A stretch of DNA of 64,000 nucleotides, from NCBI RefSeq assembly GCF_032854445.1, contig NC_088299.1, positions 12,269,608-12,333,607 on the forward strand, given 5' to 3'. Shown one piece after another: positions 46,801 through 56,281 of the stretch (position 1 is the stretch's first letter; each line of letters begins with the position of its first letter). Both the position numbers and the translations under genes were made by a program. Origin of the DNA: Liolophura sinensis (taxonomy: Eukaryota; Mollusca; Polyplacophora; Chitonida; Chitonidae). The notes beneath the pieces are model-generated. The model saw only the letters and a list, made by a program, of their open reading frames with translations, was not told the DNA's origin and did not search any database.

Positions 46801-49800
46801 GATGCCAACTAAACACTCAAACTCGGGTAACCACAGCTTTGATGCCAGTTCAACACTCAAACTCAGGTAACCACAGCTTTGATGCCAACTCAATTCTCAA
46901 ACTCAGGTAACCACAGCTTTGATGCCAGCTCAAACTCAGGTAATCACAGCTTTGATGCCAACTCAACACTAAAACTCGGGTAAACACAGCTTTGATGCCA
47001 ACTCGACACTTAAACTGAGGTAATTAAACTCAGACCAGAGTAGAAATCTTTTATGAATTTACTGTTATATATTTTATTTGATTGTAATTTAATATGACCA
47101 TAATGCAGAATGTGTGACTATATATATATACTATGGGGTTTCCGAGGTGGTTACCATGCCAGCATGGGGCAATGACCCAGGAGCCTCTCGCCAATGGAAT
47201 CGCTGTGAGTTAAGCCTGGCTCATGCTGGCTTCCTCTCCGGCCATACATGGGAAGATCTGCAGCAGCCTGTGGATGTTCATGGATTTCTCACAGTCTTTG
47301 CCCAGTTTCCTCCCACAATAGTGCTGGCCTTCGTCTTATAAGTTAAATATTCCTGAGTACGGCGTAAAACACCAATCAAATAAATAAATATATAGACTGA
47401 CTTATATACCAAATTAACATTTGAACGTATGCAATCATAATCATCTCATGCAAAACCTAATCCATCATAGAGATGACAGAGAAACTACACATAGAAACCC
47501 ATGTAAGCCTACAAAGGGATATCCTCCTCCTTTTTTCATTGTCAGGTGGTTAACATGGGTTGCCATGGTAACCTAGCGCTCCTTGACTGGTATCTGGCAG
47601 GAAGAGTAGCTCGAGATGAATCATGGGAGTTCCACAGGTAAAACTGGTACACTTAATGGCGTGAGTCATTGTACTAAGTCAGTTAAAGCGAGTTTCCCCA
47701 GTTAAATAAAAAGTGTGAGAAGTATGCAATAGTTCTGAAGATAGTACGTGTACCAGGAGAGGAAGAATGTTGTAAAATTTGGGCTGGAGTGTGAAGGCGG
47801 GGCAGGAGTAGGGGTGGGTCGATGGTTCTGAAGCCGTGGAAGTAGTATCCCAGCCCATCACATGAAGGTTCAGCATGTTGAGGGGCCGGGAAGCTCTCGC
47901 CATTTATATCTCTGAAGACGGAATATAGGTGATTTCTGGGGAAAAAATTTTTAAAAATCTGGGAAACTGCATGTTGTCATTTATTTAGTAAACACTTTTT
48001 TTCAAACCGCTGAGCCAATGTCATTTGGCTTATTAAAAAAAAATTTATTTCAGGGGGACTTAACTCTCCCACTTTAAAGGAGGTCGGGGTCAGGGGGCTA
48101 AGCCCATCCGCCACCCGTGTGGGAATATGAGAAGTGTGACCTGAGCAGATCTGGTGATACGTGGTATAATAGTAATATTGTATTTCAGGTTTGTGAACAG
48201 ACTGGATGTAGTGGTGGACAGTGAATTGGTACTGAGGGAGCATGCTGATATGAGGGACACCCCAAACATGACTCTCAAGGTTGCCATGGGCAGGTGGCAG
48301 GTAGGTCAGGGTCAAGGTCACTGTGTACTGAACTGGTCTGTGCTGTTACACATCTTTACGGTAGACAGACTACATGTACTTTATAAAGTGAAAGTTGGAA
48401 TGATGTGACAAAGTTAGTGCAGTGTAAAGCTTCGTGTAAAACTCTACCCAAAACTATTTTCTTATATTTTTTTTTTTGAGAATTTATGTCATGAAACACG
48501 TGAAGTGGGATAAAATATACTGGCATTTTTGGCCACATCTAAGTGCTTTTATTTCACGTCACCTCACTTTCCTCATGAGAATTTTCATTTTCATTATTTG
48601 TGGAAAATTTGCTTTTTGCCTAATTCTACAAATTTAATTGTGCAGGTGATGGCCACATTTGTGATGCTAGGTGAGAAACTCAAGGACATCAGTTCTGAGC
48701 TGTACACAAGGTTTGGTCTGCCTCAGGAGTTTGGTGAGTACATTGGACACACTGACTGACTGACTGACTGACTGACTACATGTAGCTGACACAAAGTTTG
48801 GTCTGCCTCAGGAGTTTGGTGAGTACATCGGACACACTGACTGACTGACTGACTGACTGACTGACTACATGTAGCTGACACAAAGTTTGGTCTGCCTCAG
48901 GAGTTTGGTGAGTACATCAGACACACTCACTGACCACATGTAGCTGACACAAAGTTTGGTCTGCCACAGGAGTTTGGTGAGTACATCAGACACACTCACT
49001 GACCACATGTAGCTGACACAAAGTTTGGCATACCTCAGGAGTTTTGTGAGTACATCACACACTCACTAACTACATGTAACTGTACACAAAGTTTGGTTTG
49101 CCACAGGAGTTTGGTGAGTACATCAGACACACTCAATGACCACATGTAGCTGACACAAAGTTTGGTCTGCCACAGGAGTTTGGAGAGTACATCAGACACA
49201 CTCACTGACCACATGTAGCTGACACAAAGTTTGGCATACCTCAGGAGTTTTGTGAGTACATCACACACTCACTAACTACATGTAACTGTACACAAAGTTT
49301 GGTTTGCCACAGGAGTTTGGTGAGTACATCAGACACACTCACTCACTACATGTAACTGTACACAAAGTTTGGTTTGCCTCAGGGGTGTGGTGAGTATGGT
49401 ACATCAGAGTCATTCACTGACTACATGTACACTGTAACTGTACACAAAGTTTAGTTTGCCTCAGGAGCATGGTGAGCACATCAGACACACTTACAAAGTG
49501 ACACATGAAGTTAGTTCCTATGTGGAGCTTCCTGTAATTCTTCAATTGAAGAACGCCTGGGTCGGGTCATACCAAAGACTTTCAAAATGGTATTTGTTGA
49601 TGTCTTTTTTGGCACCCAGCACTTAGAGGTTAGAGCAAGGAAAGACAACTGGTTGGCCAAGTGTCGGTATAATGTGACTGGATGGGGTGTCTTCGGTATG
49701 ATACTTCAGTGGCGACAGTACTTTAGTGGCAAGGACTCACTGCTGCAAGAAGACACAGTATATCATTATAACCTAATGACTTCTCGTCGTGATATGACTG

Positions 49801-52228
49801 AAAAATTGAAAGTACGACGTTAAACCTCAGGCATTCATTCATTCAACTGAAGTACGATTTACAAGATGTTGTTACCGCTTAAGTAACACGTTGAAAGTAT
49901 CCGTCTCAAGTGTAGACAAAAAGTCACATTCATGTAATCACGCAGCAGTGATTTGAAAACAACATAGGGCAAGCATGACGAGGATATGCACTATTGGAAT
50001 GTTAGGACTAACATTGTTTAGCTAGCTGAGCCAAAAAGAACCATTGACAATTTTATTTATTTATTTGATTGGTGTTTTATGCCATACTCAAGAATATTTC
50101 ACTTATACGATGGCGTCCAGCATTGACATTTGTATGATGCATTGTTTAAAGTGTGTCCTTCAAGGGAGTGTGCCAGACATTGGTCGTACTTGAGAAGGTC
50201 TGTCAGCAACCTGCATATGGCCACCGTCGTAATGTGAAATATTCTTGAGTATGGCATGAATAAATAGTCAAATAAAGTCTTTGGCACATTTGTGTATTGA
50301 AGAGTAAATATGATTTTGTGTACCTACAGGAAGCTCTTACAGAAGTAATTGCATGGTGTCAGCGACAAAACTCTCCTATGATGTCCGTGGTCAACAAATT
50401 AGTGGTGTCCTTATCAAAGTGATGGCTCACACAACAGTACAGGTAAGTAATCATTATGGGTTTTTGAATTTTGATGGTTTACTCCATTACTATCAGTTAC
50501 AGTGTATTTAGTGCAAATTTGTGGAAAGGCTTCCAACGTATAGGTAATCATAATGTTTGCGGAGGGCAAGGCTTTTTTTTTATGGTCCCTCTTTTTTTTT
50601 TTATTGCTATTGGCACACATCATGCAATACCCATGGGTTCCATTCTTCTAATAGATATATATATATATATTGCCTGGTGGTAGAATAGATCTGGACAAGT
50701 GCATTTGTAGAGGCTAATAGATGTCACAATATATTTCTCCAGTAGAATATCATCCCATGTTCCAAGCAAACCTCAAAACACTTTTCTAAAATCAATAGAT
50801 CGCTCACAATCAGGAAAAATGGGCAAGTTGGTAATTGATGAAATTCATGGTCATTTAGGGTCTTCTCACCATCGACTTTAATACGGCTTCACTTTTGAAA
50901 GAATACTGTCATGTAGAGTCTGCTATATGCTTGCTTGATTTTCCAAGGCTTTTGCTGAAATCAAGGAAATGGTCGATCCGCTAATACCCATTGTGGGAGG
51001 GAACCCATTTGTAAGAAAATACTGAATGGGAAGATCATGGGAGAACTGTGGAGGAAGATCATGGGAGAACTGTGGAGGAAGATCATGGGAGAACTGTGAA
51101 GGAAGGTCATGGGAGAACTGTGGAGGAAGGTCTTGGGAGAACTGTGGAGGAAGATCATGGGAGAACTGTGGAGGAAGATCATGGGAGAACTGTGGGGGAA
51201 GATCATGGGAGAACTGTGGAGGAAGATCATGGGAGAACTGTGGAGGAAGATCATGGGAGAACTGTGGAGGAAGGTCATGGGTGAACTGTGGAGGAAGATC
51301 ATGGGAGAACTGTGGAGGAAGATCATGGGAGAACTGTGGAGGATTCAGTCACCAGTAGGAGGATTCATTTTACTCCTTGGCCTGTTGTGGTTGGTTAGCT
51401 TCCACAGGGAAAATGCAGGGACAAACTGTTTGAAGTGGCTTCATGTTCTACCATATTGTCTGCCATTAGTCTGATTTGACCATTACATGACAGAAGCGTT
51501 TAAAGGTGATACATAAATGGTCTAACTGCAGCCGATCAGACACTGATAACGTATGAAGGATGTGCATTAGGTTTATGATCTTGTTAGGTGGTGACAACTG
51601 GAATGCTGACAGTATACCAATTCTATTCACCCATCACGCATCCTGACTGACCACTGGAGTTGAATCAGTGAGAGCGTGATTCCCTCATTCCCTGATCAGC
51701 TGCAGTTAGACCATCTCTTTATGGTCGTGGGTTTCTTCCCAGGCTTAGCATGGTTTCCACCCACCATAATGCTGGCTGCCGTCATGTAAATGAAATATTC
51801 TTAAGTGCGACGAAAACACCAATGGAATAAGTAAATAGATACATAAACTGTGGATGTATTCATATTCATGTGTATAAGTTAAGTGTAAGTGAAAAATTGT
51901 TGGGGATGCCCATTTAATAAAATCAAGTCAAGTAAATAAATTGAATTGTTGTGAATTTTCTGTGCAGCTGTGCGCCATCATGAAATATTCAGATTTGTTC
52001 CAGTATCCAAGACAACAGTAAAGGGCAAATATATATATCTACATGAATAGGAGCTTTATTATGGGTATGTTCTACTGTATTTTGCTGGAAAAAGACTCGC
52101 AAGAGTTACAGTATAGATATGTATAGTAAATTAACCTTTGTTTTCCTTGTCAGTTATGCTCCTCCTCAAAGAGAGATTTAACAAGGATTTTGTGGACTAT
52201 GTCTATTCTTGCTGCAGACCCGTGGTGA
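43895..52228 (+). CDS. ureD: Urease accessory protein UreD (UreH), eight coding exons, 330 aa
   Basis: Exons: 43895-44116, 45068-45229, 46658-46786, 47546-47637, 48189-48300, 48646-48733, 50330-50442 and 52154-52228 (TGA). All introns are GT-AG with consistent phase. Diagnostic UreD segments are WIYPLTYGGGLVGGD (residues 91-105), CCALLTSQESSK (117-128, ending exon 2), MCVLQDPVVCF (about 152-162) and LALLDWYLAGR (181-191). Plant UreD reads almost the same at these sites (YSLTYGGGIVSGD, AVLTTQASTK, IPDPVTCF, LVDWITSGR). The protein acts in the cytosol as a chaperone scaffold with UreF and UreG in loading nickel into apo-urease. The start is supported by an in-frame stop about 20 bases upstream in the same exon. 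The short last exon ends ILAADPW, a plausible UreD tail, and follows an excellent pyrimidine tract. The animal-type intron structure and surrounding SINEs show it is a resident nuclear gene, not bacterial contamination. Confidence 0.94.
44140..44330. repeat. Short tandem repeat of ACAAAGTTAACAC
   Basis: Diverged copies of GGTTCTTACAAAGTTAACAC, about 20-30 bases apart, beginning 25 bases after the exon 1 donor of UreD. Confidence 0.7.
44737..44940 (+). mobile_element. MITE family C copy 2 (best ends)
   Basis: Left end TAATTCTTCAACCTTTTTG and right end ATAAGGTTGAGGAATTT are inverted complements over about 16 bases with few mismatches. It lies in intron 1 of UreD. Confidence 0.8.
45642..45810 (+). 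mobile_element. MITE family C copy 3, right end worn
   Basis: Left end TAATTCTTCAACCTTTTGG, then GTGTTGGCAAGGTGTTTAT, GCATTATTCT and CCAATCTAACCAGTGTTG. The right terminal repeat was not recognised. It lies in intron 2 of UreD. Confidence 0.7.
46781..47030 (+). repeat. Minisatellite spanning the exon 3 / intron 3 junction of UreD
   Basis: A unit of about 40 bases (ACTCAGGTAACCACAGCTTT, GATGCCAACTCAACACTCAA) is repeated about six times. The first unit is the authentic exon end AAAGATGCCAACTACACTCA, AACTCAG|GTAATC. Later units keep both the coding GATGCCAACT and the donor-like CTCAG|GTAA, so potential 5' splice sites recur at 40-base steps. Confidence 0.9.
47137..47393 (+). repeat. SINE-1 copy, full length
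   Basis: Head GGGGTTTCCGAGGTGGTTAC, GCAATGACCCAGGAGCCTCT, B-box region GTGAGTTAAGCCTGGCTCAT, body, and tail ACACCAATCAAATAAATAAA. It lies in intron 3 of UreD. Confidence 0.9.
48705..49495 (+). repeat. Minisatellite spanning the exon 6 / intron 6 junction of UreD
   Basis: Units of about 68-85 bases each contain AAAGTTTGGTCTGCCTCAGG, AGTTTG|GTGAGTACATC, ACACACTGACTGAC and ACATGTAGCTGACAC. The first is the authentic exon 6 end at 48733; about ten more follow. Most retain an intact GTGAGT. Early copies also carry a (GACT)n microsatellite. Confidence 0.93.
49556..49846 (+). repeat. SINE-3 copy, 5'-truncated, with (ATTC)n tail
   Basis: GGGTCGGGTCATACCAAAGA, GAGGTTAGAGCAAGGAAAGA, CGGTATGATACTTCAGTGGC, GACGTTAAACCTCAGGCATT and CATTCATTC. 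It shares its body with 30972-31260 and shows the family's tail. It lies in intron 6 of UreD. Confidence 0.85.
50055..50277. repeat. Two SINE-1 fragments in opposite orientation
   Basis: 50055-50125 is a reverse 3' end (TTTATTTGATTGGTGTTTTA, CACTTATACGATGGCG). 50190-50277 is a forward body and tail (GTCTGTCAGCAACCTGCATA, TATTCTTGAGTATGGCATGA). Either two insertions or one rearranged copy. Confidence 0.75.
51027..51345 (+). repeat. 24-bp purine-rich minisatellite, about 13 copies
   Basis: Nearly identical copies of ATCATGGGAGAACTGTGGAG plus GAAG in the last intron of UreD. Open frames on both strands result from the 24-base period. The very low divergence implies recent expansion or ongoing homogenisation. 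Confidence 0.95.
51721..51838 (+). repeat. SINE-1 copy, 3' fragment
   Basis: ATGGTCGTGGGTTTCTTCCC, CCACCATAATGCTGGCTGCC, GAAATATTCTTAAGTGCGAC and ACACCAATGGAATAAGTAAA, in the last intron of UreD. Confidence 0.8.
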
Positions 52229-52372
52229 CAATAGGCTGTCAGTGGCATGTGCATGAGTTCGGGGCAATCTTGCACTAGCCTAGTTACACCGATAGTCTGA
52301 CTTTACATATACTGTTGTTAAGACCATTTGTCTCCCTCCAGTATGTCATGCAGGTCTGTACACCAGGACCGG

Positions 52373-52671
52373 TGATCACAAAGTGATCTTAGACATATGT
52401 CAGAATTTCAGTTATTAAACTTGGTATGTTCCTTTCCATTATTTTAGCTGAAATTTATTTTACAAGAACTTACCTTGTCAAGCAGTATTTTGACCTTGTT
52501 ACGTAAGAAATAAGAGTTTTAAAGAGATTTGAAATTTTGACTTGAGTGTAAGATAGCCTCGTGATACCATGGGTCGGTTTCATGAAGCTTACTTAGTGTT
52601 AGGTGCACTTTATACCTCTACAACATGCGTGGTCATTTACTTAGCGAAGTGAGCTTAATGAAACTGGCCCC
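52373..52671. mobile_element. Adjoining MITE relics, families A and B
   Basis: 52373-52566 is family A (GATCACAAAGTGATCTTAGA ... GTAAGATAGCCTCGTGATAC). 52571-52671 is family B, with ends GGGTCGGTTTCATGAAGCTT and AGTGAGCTTAATGAAACTGG in inverted orientation. Same order as at 29095-29324. Confidence 0.75.
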
Positions 52672-53423
52672 AGGGCAAGTGACTTGGAGGTTTCCTTCAC
52701 TCAGAAATCTGCTTGCTGCCATCATGAGTGAAAGATTCTGTATTATGTGTAGTTCATCTGTCACTCCAGCCACAATATACAGATAGTGTCTGAAAACTTA
52801 ACTCCGCAACCAATCTTTGATAAAGTTGCAGGGAAGCTTCTGTGGGTTCTGATTAAATCCCAAGTGTTTGTGCAGCCACTTTTCTGTCTACATGAAAGTC
52901 TGACTGTTTTGTAGCCTTTGTTTTTCATGTTTTCTTCTCAAAAAATAGTGACAGTGCCTGATACGATGCTCAGCGCACGCTTGAATGTCTTGAAATATCT
53001 TTCATGGAACTGACAACAAATATGTGATTTCACTTCCAGAAATATGGAAGCACAAACTGGACTGGCTAACATTAAACACTCTACTTCACCTAAAGTTTGG
53101 CCTGTAAAAATGCACTTTCAGAAACTCATGAAGGCATTAAAATGATGAAATGAAAAAAAAATGAAATTAAAATTTTGATACCAACATTTTATTTTTTTCT
53201 GATAAGAAATTAATCGAACTTCACAAAAAGAATGTGGCCGTGCAGGAATAAGGTTGAGGAATCAATCAAACACAAGCGAAATGCTAAATTTTAGGTGAAT
53301 TCATCAGATCAATTTAGTAACAAGTCAGTAAATGGATTCTTTTGGAGGTACATGTATTTAGAATAAATGACTATGGCTTAAATATTGGCACTTCATCAAT
53401 ACTGCAATCATATGGTGGGGAGA

Positions 53424-53769
53424 GTGAGTGAGTGAGTGCTTGGGGTTTAACCCTCGTACTCAACAATTTTTCAGTCATATGTATGGTGCATGTACGTGTA
53501 ATGTGCCTCCTTGTTGCAGGACGGATTTCCACTGCTCTTTTATTTAGTGCTGCTTCACTGAGACTTACCGAAGGCAAGTAAGCCGCACCGCCCGAGCCAT
53601 TATACTGATTCGGGTCAACCAGTCGTTGCACTATCCCCTTCATGCTGAACGCCAAGCGAGGAAGTTACAACTTCCTCTTTTAAGGTCTTAGGTGTGACTC
53701 GATCAAGGATTGATCCTGGATCTACCGGTCCTGAAGCGGACGCTCTACCAACTGTGCTATCCGGTCCTG
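53424..53769 (-). repeat. SINE-2 copy, full length
   Basis: Read on the minus strand: tRNA-like head CCGGATAGCACAGTTGGTAG (A box) and GGATCAATCCTTGATCGAGT (B box), a body of about 250 bases, and a 3' end GGTTAAACCCCAAGCACTCA with CACTC repeats. It ends about 160 bases downstream of an AT-rich block. Confidence 0.9.
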
Positions 53770-56281
53770 TCCACAGTTCAGCTCTATGGGTGACAAATGT
53801 TAAGCTGACCACAAGGTGTGCATAGAAGAAAGCATCCTTTGGGAACAAAAGGTTATTTAACATCGTACATGTATCTGTTGAACTCGTATTTATTTTCTGA
53901 TGAGGTCAAATTGATTCAGGAGACATTGAACAGTAATAAGTGTTATGAATACATGAACGTAAACAGTAGAATATCAAAAGCTTCCAAAAACGGATCATAC
54001 ACACATTTATTAAACATAAAAAGGTTTTCATTTCAAGGTCACGCAATAGCGACCATGGAGTACTTTCTCTCTTTGCATGTACAATGTACCCTGCATCTTG
54101 ATATATTTAAATCTGCTAAACCTGGCACGCCTGGAGGTATTGTTTTTGGGGGAAAAATCCACCAAACGTTATAATTCTGAAATTGGTTTTTTCCTGTGCT
54201 TGTGACAAAATCTCAGTTGTGTATGTTTATGCAGCAGTTTAAATAACTATGCAACTACATGATCTATCACTGATAACATTCATTCATAATTAATAGCTTT
54301 CAATTGTATCATAAAATATTAAACTATATATCCTTTACATAGAAACACCTGGTTTTCCATTAACACCTGAATAAGTTGCTGTATTACAGAATGTTGTAAA
54401 TAAAACCAGAATGCTGAATAAGTATATCATGGCTTGTTGTGGTGGGTATAGTTTAAAGTCCATCAAGTTGTTCTTCAAAAATCTCAAGGTATCCCAGACT
54501 ACATATATGAACAGGGTGTTATAAACTTTACAGTTCAACACATACAATATGGGGTAGAAGCAGTTTCCATCCTTCAGTATCAAATACTGAAAGTAATCTG
54601 ATATGAATATGTATGAAAATATGGTACTCCTGATCGATATCACTTGAGGTATTAAACACTGCCTTAATGTTAAGTTATATGAAAATATATAAGTGTAAAA
54701 TGAAAATTCAGATGTCTTAAAAAGCAAAATGTCCCTGAATGGATAACTTCAGAAAAATCATGTAAATAAATATCACATCACAAATGATGCACGTCTGTAC
54801 ACATAAATTGTAAATAGTTTATCTATAAAATGTGTAGTAAATAAAACAAAACTGGTATATCACTGTATACACAAAAATTAACAGGTACACAGGCAAAATA
54901 TAAAGTATACGTGTACATAAATATAAATACATATACAAACAGAGACATGTAAACAATGTAAATACAGGATTGGTAACATTACTGTTCCAAACCTTTACCA
55001 AGATATCACAGCTAATTCAATGTACAACAGTTATTAGAATTGAAATCGTTTAGAAAGCTTACCAGGTGGAAACCAGACCCACCATTGGTCAGTCACTCTA
55101 CAGACATTGTGATATTTATATATGACCAAACCAGCAGTAACTGGATTTGAACTCATGATCTCATTGGCCAGTCAATAATATTAATAGGGAGGGCTGCCTA
55201 ATAGATAACTGAGCCAAGCAGAACTCCTCCCATGTGGACTTCATAAGTGTTTATTGTACCCAATAACTAAAAGGCCAGTACTAGATATTCCACACCTAAT
55301 GATCTGCACTTCACACAACAATCAGGTATATCCAAACTTATTTGTATTTTTGGAATATAATAATCAAAAGCCCATGGAACAAAATTCGCTTCCATTGACA
55401 GCATTTACAGTGATTTCAAAATGTTTTACTGGTATATAAATATGTGCAATTGTTAAAATGGCCATAATTTTTTTGAAAATGGAGGGATCAGGCAAGAACT
55501 TAAAACTGGTCTGCAACTTGTCTTGGTGAAGCAACGTACCAAGATTCAATTCAGAATTTCCAACAGTGTGGAAAATTCTCAAAGTCCAAAACAGTCCCAA
55601 AGTTGTGGTAATGAGCAAACTAGCACAAAGCTTGAAAGTGACTCGTAACTCATCATGGTGAGGCTTTGTAAGAAACTTCAATTCATTGTGATGAAAGGTT
55701 TGTACAAAAAAAGCTAGACAGGGGATTTGTGACAGACTGACAAAGTGTCAGCCTACATGTATGTACAAGTAGTCGTCTCTGGTACCAACTCCGTGGAGAC
55801 TGATAAGTCAGTCACTGGTGTTGAGATAAATGTTTAGACACATTGTACACCTGCTGAATATATCTGCCATTTGTGGGCTCCACATTCGAAACCGCAGACA
55901 TCCAGGCACTTCACTTGTATGAGGCAGCGATAAGCAGACGATGTGGTGAAAGAACATGGGAGGCTACATGGAAATGAACAACTCTGGATGATAGTCTGAG
56001 AAGTGCAGCTGATAATAACCAGAAATTATAGTATGTTATACAACAGAACAATGTGCACAGCATAAACCGTGAATGTCAATAAAAGCTGGCTGTGAATTTC
56101 AGAGAAACGTAGTATTTACTCCTATATTATTTAGACAATGTTTTCCTCCTCGTGTGGGATCTAGTAAGCGTACAGGCACTAGGAGAACGGCAAATAACTG
56201 GGTGACCACGGTCTCAACATAACAAATCAAAACCGCATGCTCCTAAACATATCCTAGGAGAAATCCAACAGCATGACGTAT

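Larger units (their letters stand above)
52229..56281. other. Intergenic region between convergent UreD and CaaX-protein genes
   Basis: Holds the UreD 3' UTR, MITE relics (52373-52671), a SINE-2 copy (53424-53769) and AT-rich unique-looking DNA at 53.8-56.2 kb. Open frames such as 53818-54174 plus and 54335-54727 minus lack splice context and are rich in AT-biased residues. Confidence 0.45.

Noticed and set aside
48865-49268. Minus-strand ORFs with a repeated SVSDVLTKLL pattern
   Set aside because: They are antisense readings of the junction-spanning minisatellite of UreD.
51026-51358. Repetitive ORFs with a repeated SWENCGGR-type or MIFLHSSP-type motif
   Set aside because: They are translations of the 24-base minisatellite in an intron of UreD.
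53818-54174. 118-codon plus-strand ORF
   Set aside because: No recognisable features and not linked by phase to any neighbour.
54335-54727. 130-codon minus-strand ORF rich in Phe, Tyr, Leu and Ile
   Set aside because: Composition follows from AT-rich DNA; there is no domain or splice context.
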